64,000 bases of DNA from Lactobacillus mulieris. Its GTDB lineage: Bacteria > Bacillota > Bacilli > Lactobacillales > Lactobacillaceae. Where the stretch lies: the NCBI RefSeq assembly GCF_007095465.1, contig NZ_SDGL01000002.1, positions 1 to 64,000 on the forward strand, given 5' to 3'. How positions within the stretch are numbered: position 1 is the stretch's first letter; each line of letters starts with the position of its first letter. A program made the translations under genes and the position numbers. Shown here piece after piece: positions 61,635 through 64,000 of the stretch. The notes beneath the pieces were generated by a model that saw only the letters and a program-made list of their open reading frames with translations, did no database searches and was not told where the DNA came from.

Positions 61635-62778
61635 CATCTGAACTCTTACCAGGCCAGGCACTAAATTCAGATACAGCATTCTCGCCATTACCCGCTTGTA
61701 AAGATATGTGATACCACTTTTTATTTTTAGGAGAATATACATTATATTTTCCATCATTATCCAATATGGTACCATTCTCATCTTCTTTATCATTACCATA
61801 TTTTAGATGCTCATCATGTAATATTCTTTCAGACAAATAACCTTGAACTGTAACGAAATTACCACCATCTCTTAGTACAACTTTGATTGCAGTTATTTTA
61901 TTATCACTATCTACAAAATATCTAATTCTACTATCGGTTTTATCTTCATAATAAAAGCCATTAGATTCTTCTTTTACTAAATGCTTAATAAGTTGCTTTC
62001 CTAGAGTATTATCATCATCACTATCTTTATCATCTGAATCATTAGTATCACTATCTGAATCGGTATCGGAATCCGAGTCAGATGAATTATCTTCCATCTC
62101 GTTATTGAATTCTACATAAGTTTTCTTACCATCAGGATCAACTATCACAAGTTCAATCTCAACATAGTCACTATTTTTCATAGCAAATGATAATGTTTTT
62201 GTTTCACCTGCACGTAATTCGATTTTTCGTGTTTTAACTGATTGATCGGTATCTTTATCAAAATCTGGGGAATTTTTGATAGTAACTGTACAATCTCTCA
62301 AACCTTTTAGTTTCAGAGATACTTTACCTTTAGAATTAGTATCAATTGAAAACATTTTATTTTCAGTATCCCAATTATCTTTAGAAGTTAACACTTCGAA
62401 GTATTTTGAATTGGTATGATTACCTTTATCTTTTGCTATTACTTCATCAGTATGCAACATAAAATCCTTAGGTGAAGATATTCCCATGACTGCAAACAGT
62501 AAAGCAAGTATAGTTATTGCAAATATAGTCTTATTATATCTAGGCTTTTTACCTTTTTTATTCAAAAGAACTAAATATGCAAATATACCTAAAGCTCCAA
62601 GTGTTGTTACACCCATAATTACTTGAAACAACAAAATATTAGTAATATCTGCTGTAAACCCTAAAAAACAACAAAGAGCAAAAATCAAACACAATAAAAA
62701 CCATATATATTTTTTCTTACTATAAAAAAGGCTAGATAACAAACCTGATACTACTAATAAAACTATCCCTACTATCAT
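61627..62778 (-). CDS. Membrane protein with Ser/Asp repeat linker, unknown function
   Basis: 383 residues. Four hydrophobic helices (about 1-20, 25-45, 50-70, 80-100) precede an extracellular part with a beta-rich domain (about 110-235). A linker of Ser-Asp repeats (about 236-260) follows, then a C-terminal domain ending in WYHISLQAGNGENAVSEFSA. SD-type linkers are common in Firmicute surface proteins. No family recognised. ATG 62778 follows GGAGG; an earlier ATG at 62790 precedes that site. Its promoter holds a G8 tract in the spacer, so expression may be variable. Confidence 0.75.
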   Translation of the reverse strand: MIVGIVLLVVSGLLSSLFYSKKKYIWFLLCLIFALCCFLGFTADITNILLFQVIMGVTTLGALGIFAYLVLLNKKGKKPRYNKTIFAITILALLFAVMGISSPKDFMLHTDEVIAKDKGNHTNSKYFEVLTSKDNWDTENKMFSIDTNSKGKVSLKLKGLRDCTVTIKNSPDFDKDTDQSVKTRKIELRAGETKTLSFAMKNSDYVEIELVIVDPDGKKTYVEFNNEMEDNSSDSDSDTDSDSDTNDSDDKDSDDDNTLGKQLIKHLVKEESNGFYYEDKTDSRIRYFVDSDNKITAIKVVLRDGGNFVTVQGYLSERILHDEHLKYGNDKEDENGTILDNDGKYNVYSPKNKKWYHISLQAGNGENAVSEFSAWPGKSSDAK

Positions 62779-62815
62779 AAATTCCTCCAAATAAATTAAA
62801 AGTCATACAAGGCGC

Positions 62816-62846
62816 ATTTTACCCCCCCCGATTTATTCCTTGTCAA
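62816..62846 (-). promoter_or_regulatory. Promoter with G8 homopolymer in the spacer
   Basis: On the minus strand TTGACA (62846-62841), a 19-nt spacer that ends in GGGGGGGG (62829-62822), then TAAAAT (62821-62816). G6 would give the optimal 17-nt spacing, so slippage could switch promoter strength. Confidence 0.7.
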
Positions 62847-62874
62847 GATTACCTATATGTGAAATAAAACAAAA

Positions 62875-62898
62875 AATCCTCAACTTATGTTGAGGATT
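62875..62898 (-). terminator. Terminator of the peptidase gene
   Basis: AATCCTCAAC-TTAT-GTTGAGGATT with a T-run on the minus strand, 9 nt after the stop at 62907. Confidence 0.85.
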
Positions 62899-62906
62899 AC
62901 TAACTA

Positions 62907-64000
62907 TTATTCAAAAAAGTTCAAAATAATATTCTTATATGCTTCTATTACTGCTAAATATGAAGAAATCGTCGTATATTCATTTATTTGATGCGCTAAT
63001 TTCCACTTATCAGGACCTAAAATAAAGACTGGCAAATCTGGTCTACGTTTAACAAAAACAGACGCATCTGTTGCTCCATTAATAATTCTGAGCTTGGGCT
63101 TTCTTAGATTGGCAAAGGCGTCGGTAGTAGCGGCTAACCCCTTCTTAACAAATGCATCATCGGGGCTAGTAACCACTGGATAAAAGTTATGAATCAATTC
63201 AAATTCTAAGTGAGTAGCTTCAGCTTGATTTAGCTTTGAAACTAATGCTTTCAATGATTTAATCACTTCTTCATTGCTGAAAGCCTTGGTTGGTCTAATA
63301 TTGCCTTCTAACTTAGCTTCAGCGGGAATAATATTAACCTGCTTTCCACCTTCAATGACCGTAATGCTGTGCTTAATTTCGCCTAAATATGGATCTTTTG
63401 GTGCATTATTAAATAACTCTTGTTCAGCTACATAAAACTTAACTAAACCAGTGATTGCATTCTTTCCTTCTTCCGGTCTAGATGAGTGAACAGCTTGACC
63501 ATGACTTTTAATGCGATAGTTCAAACTACCAGAATGAGCATATACAATGTCACCACCAGTTGGTTCACCAACTATTAAGGCCGCTAAATCTGCCGCATAA
63601 CTCTGTTCTTCTAACCGATTAGCACCCGGAGTTCCATATTCTTCTCCAGCCGTAGCTAAAAAGCGTACATGCCCTTTTATCCGCCCGGATTCAACAAGTT
63701 CAATCAAAGCAATAACTTCTGCTGCCAGCCCACTTTTCATATCTGCACTGCCGCGACCATAAAGCTTATCACCGTCAAGTTTAGGTTCAAACGGATTGCT
63801 CTGCCACTTGGCTTCATTTACTAAGTCAACGGTGTCCATATGCCCAGTAAGACCTAAAATCGGCCCTGAAGCTTGCGGATTTAGTTCCATAATTAGATTC
63901 GCCCTCTTATCGCCAAAAGCATCAATCGCAGCTTCAATATTGTGTTTAGCAAATAATGCTTTCAAATAAGTTGCTACCTCAAGTTCATTGCCATTGATGG
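62907..64000 (-). CDS. ArgE/DapE/ACY1 family M20 metallopeptidase (5' part outside window)
   Basis: The frame is open to the window edge, at least 364 residues. Metal-binding segments are GLTGHMDTVD, GRGSADMKSG and ATAGEEYG (catalytic Glu), with a dimerisation domain in the middle (HSGSLNYRIKSHGQAVHSS). It hydrolyses N-acyl amino acids or succinyl-diaminopimelate; the exact substrate is not readable. The true start lies upstream, outside the window; the terminator follows at 62875. Confidence 0.88.
   Translation of the reverse strand, partial: INGNELEVATYLKALFAKHNIEAAIDAFGDKRANLIMELNPQASGPILGLTGHMDTVDLVNEAKWQSNPFEPKLDGDKLYGRGSADMKSGLAAEVIALIELVESGRIKGHVRFLATAGEEYGTPGANRLEEQSYAADLAALIVGEPTGGDIVYAHSGSLNYRIKSHGQAVHSSRPEEGKNAITGLVKFYVAEQELFNNAPKDPYLGEIKHSITVIEGGKQVNIIPAEAKLEGNIRPTKAFSNEEVIKSLKALVSKLNQAEATHLEFELIHNFYPVVTSPDDAFVKKGLAATTDAFANLRKPKLRIINGATDASVFVKRRPDLPVFILGPDKWKLAHQINEYTTISSYLAVIEAYKNIILNFFE

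Overview
The window is a stretch of a low-GC Firmicute chromosome, almost certainly a Lactobacillus of the acidophilus/johnsonii/gasseri group. Evidence: AT-rich intergenic DNA, strong GGAGG-type ribosome binding sites, a WalRKHIJ-HtrA-RlmH cluster, a family-typical D-lactate dehydrogenase, LemA/HtpX, and Rpn and ISL3 transposase remnants. The species call is an inference. The Wal-HtrA-RlmH block, four parS-like sites and a DnaA-box cluster suggest an origin-proximal position, but dnaA, parA and parB are not in view.

Layout. 0-8 kb: tail of an unknown gene, lemA-htpX, a MIP18-type Fe-S assembly factor, L-serine dehydratase (alpha gene frameshifted), a DUF2207 membrane protein, and an AraC regulator behind a DHA2 multidrug exporter. 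8-16 kb: TPP riboswitch plus ECF ATPase/EcfT genes, two decayed genes (GTWY-type protein, Rpn nuclease), and two ABC exporter loci. 16-24 kb: rlmH, a non-coding DnaA-box cluster, htrA and walJIHKR. 24-27 kb: two identical tRNA-Lys(CTT) genes bracketing amt and a small peptide ORF plus CPBP protease. 27-32 kb: cytochrome b5-like protein with twin operators, FMN/FAD fumarate reductase-like flavoprotein with a divergent LysR regulator, and BrnQ. 32-38 kb: FMN riboswitch and ribD-ribE-ribBA-ribH, ldhD, glpF. 38-44 kb: two Rgg-like regulators around a lactococcin-972-type membrane protein/ABC ATPase pair and an MFS exporter. 44-54 kb: small membrane proteins, aldo/keto reductase, PLD-helicase-DUF3427 protein, exonuclease III, a PLP sulfur-amino-acid lyase behind a Cys/Met-rich leader peptide, SGNH hydrolase, LysR and tautomerase. 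54-64 kb: PadR pair, beta-glucoside PTS (IIB-IIA-IIC) with a divergent GntR regulator and a 6-phospho-beta-glucosidase sharing its operator motif, phosphatases, an ISL3 remnant, a membrane protein whose promoter spacer holds a G8 tract, and a 5'-truncated ArgE/DapE peptidase.

How it fits together. Most genes are core metabolism, transport and envelope-stress functions. The most interesting signals are regulatory: (1) an apparent ribosome-stalling attenuator before the metC-like gene; (2) a homopolymer in a promoter spacer, a possible phase-variation switch; (3) parS and DnaA-box candidates; (4) small-peptide ORFs beside CPBP and Rgg/bacteriocin-type genes; (5) a TPP riboswitch whose downstream hairpin buries the ribosome binding site of a TTG-started gene. 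All were read by eye; no database search or folding calculation was run.
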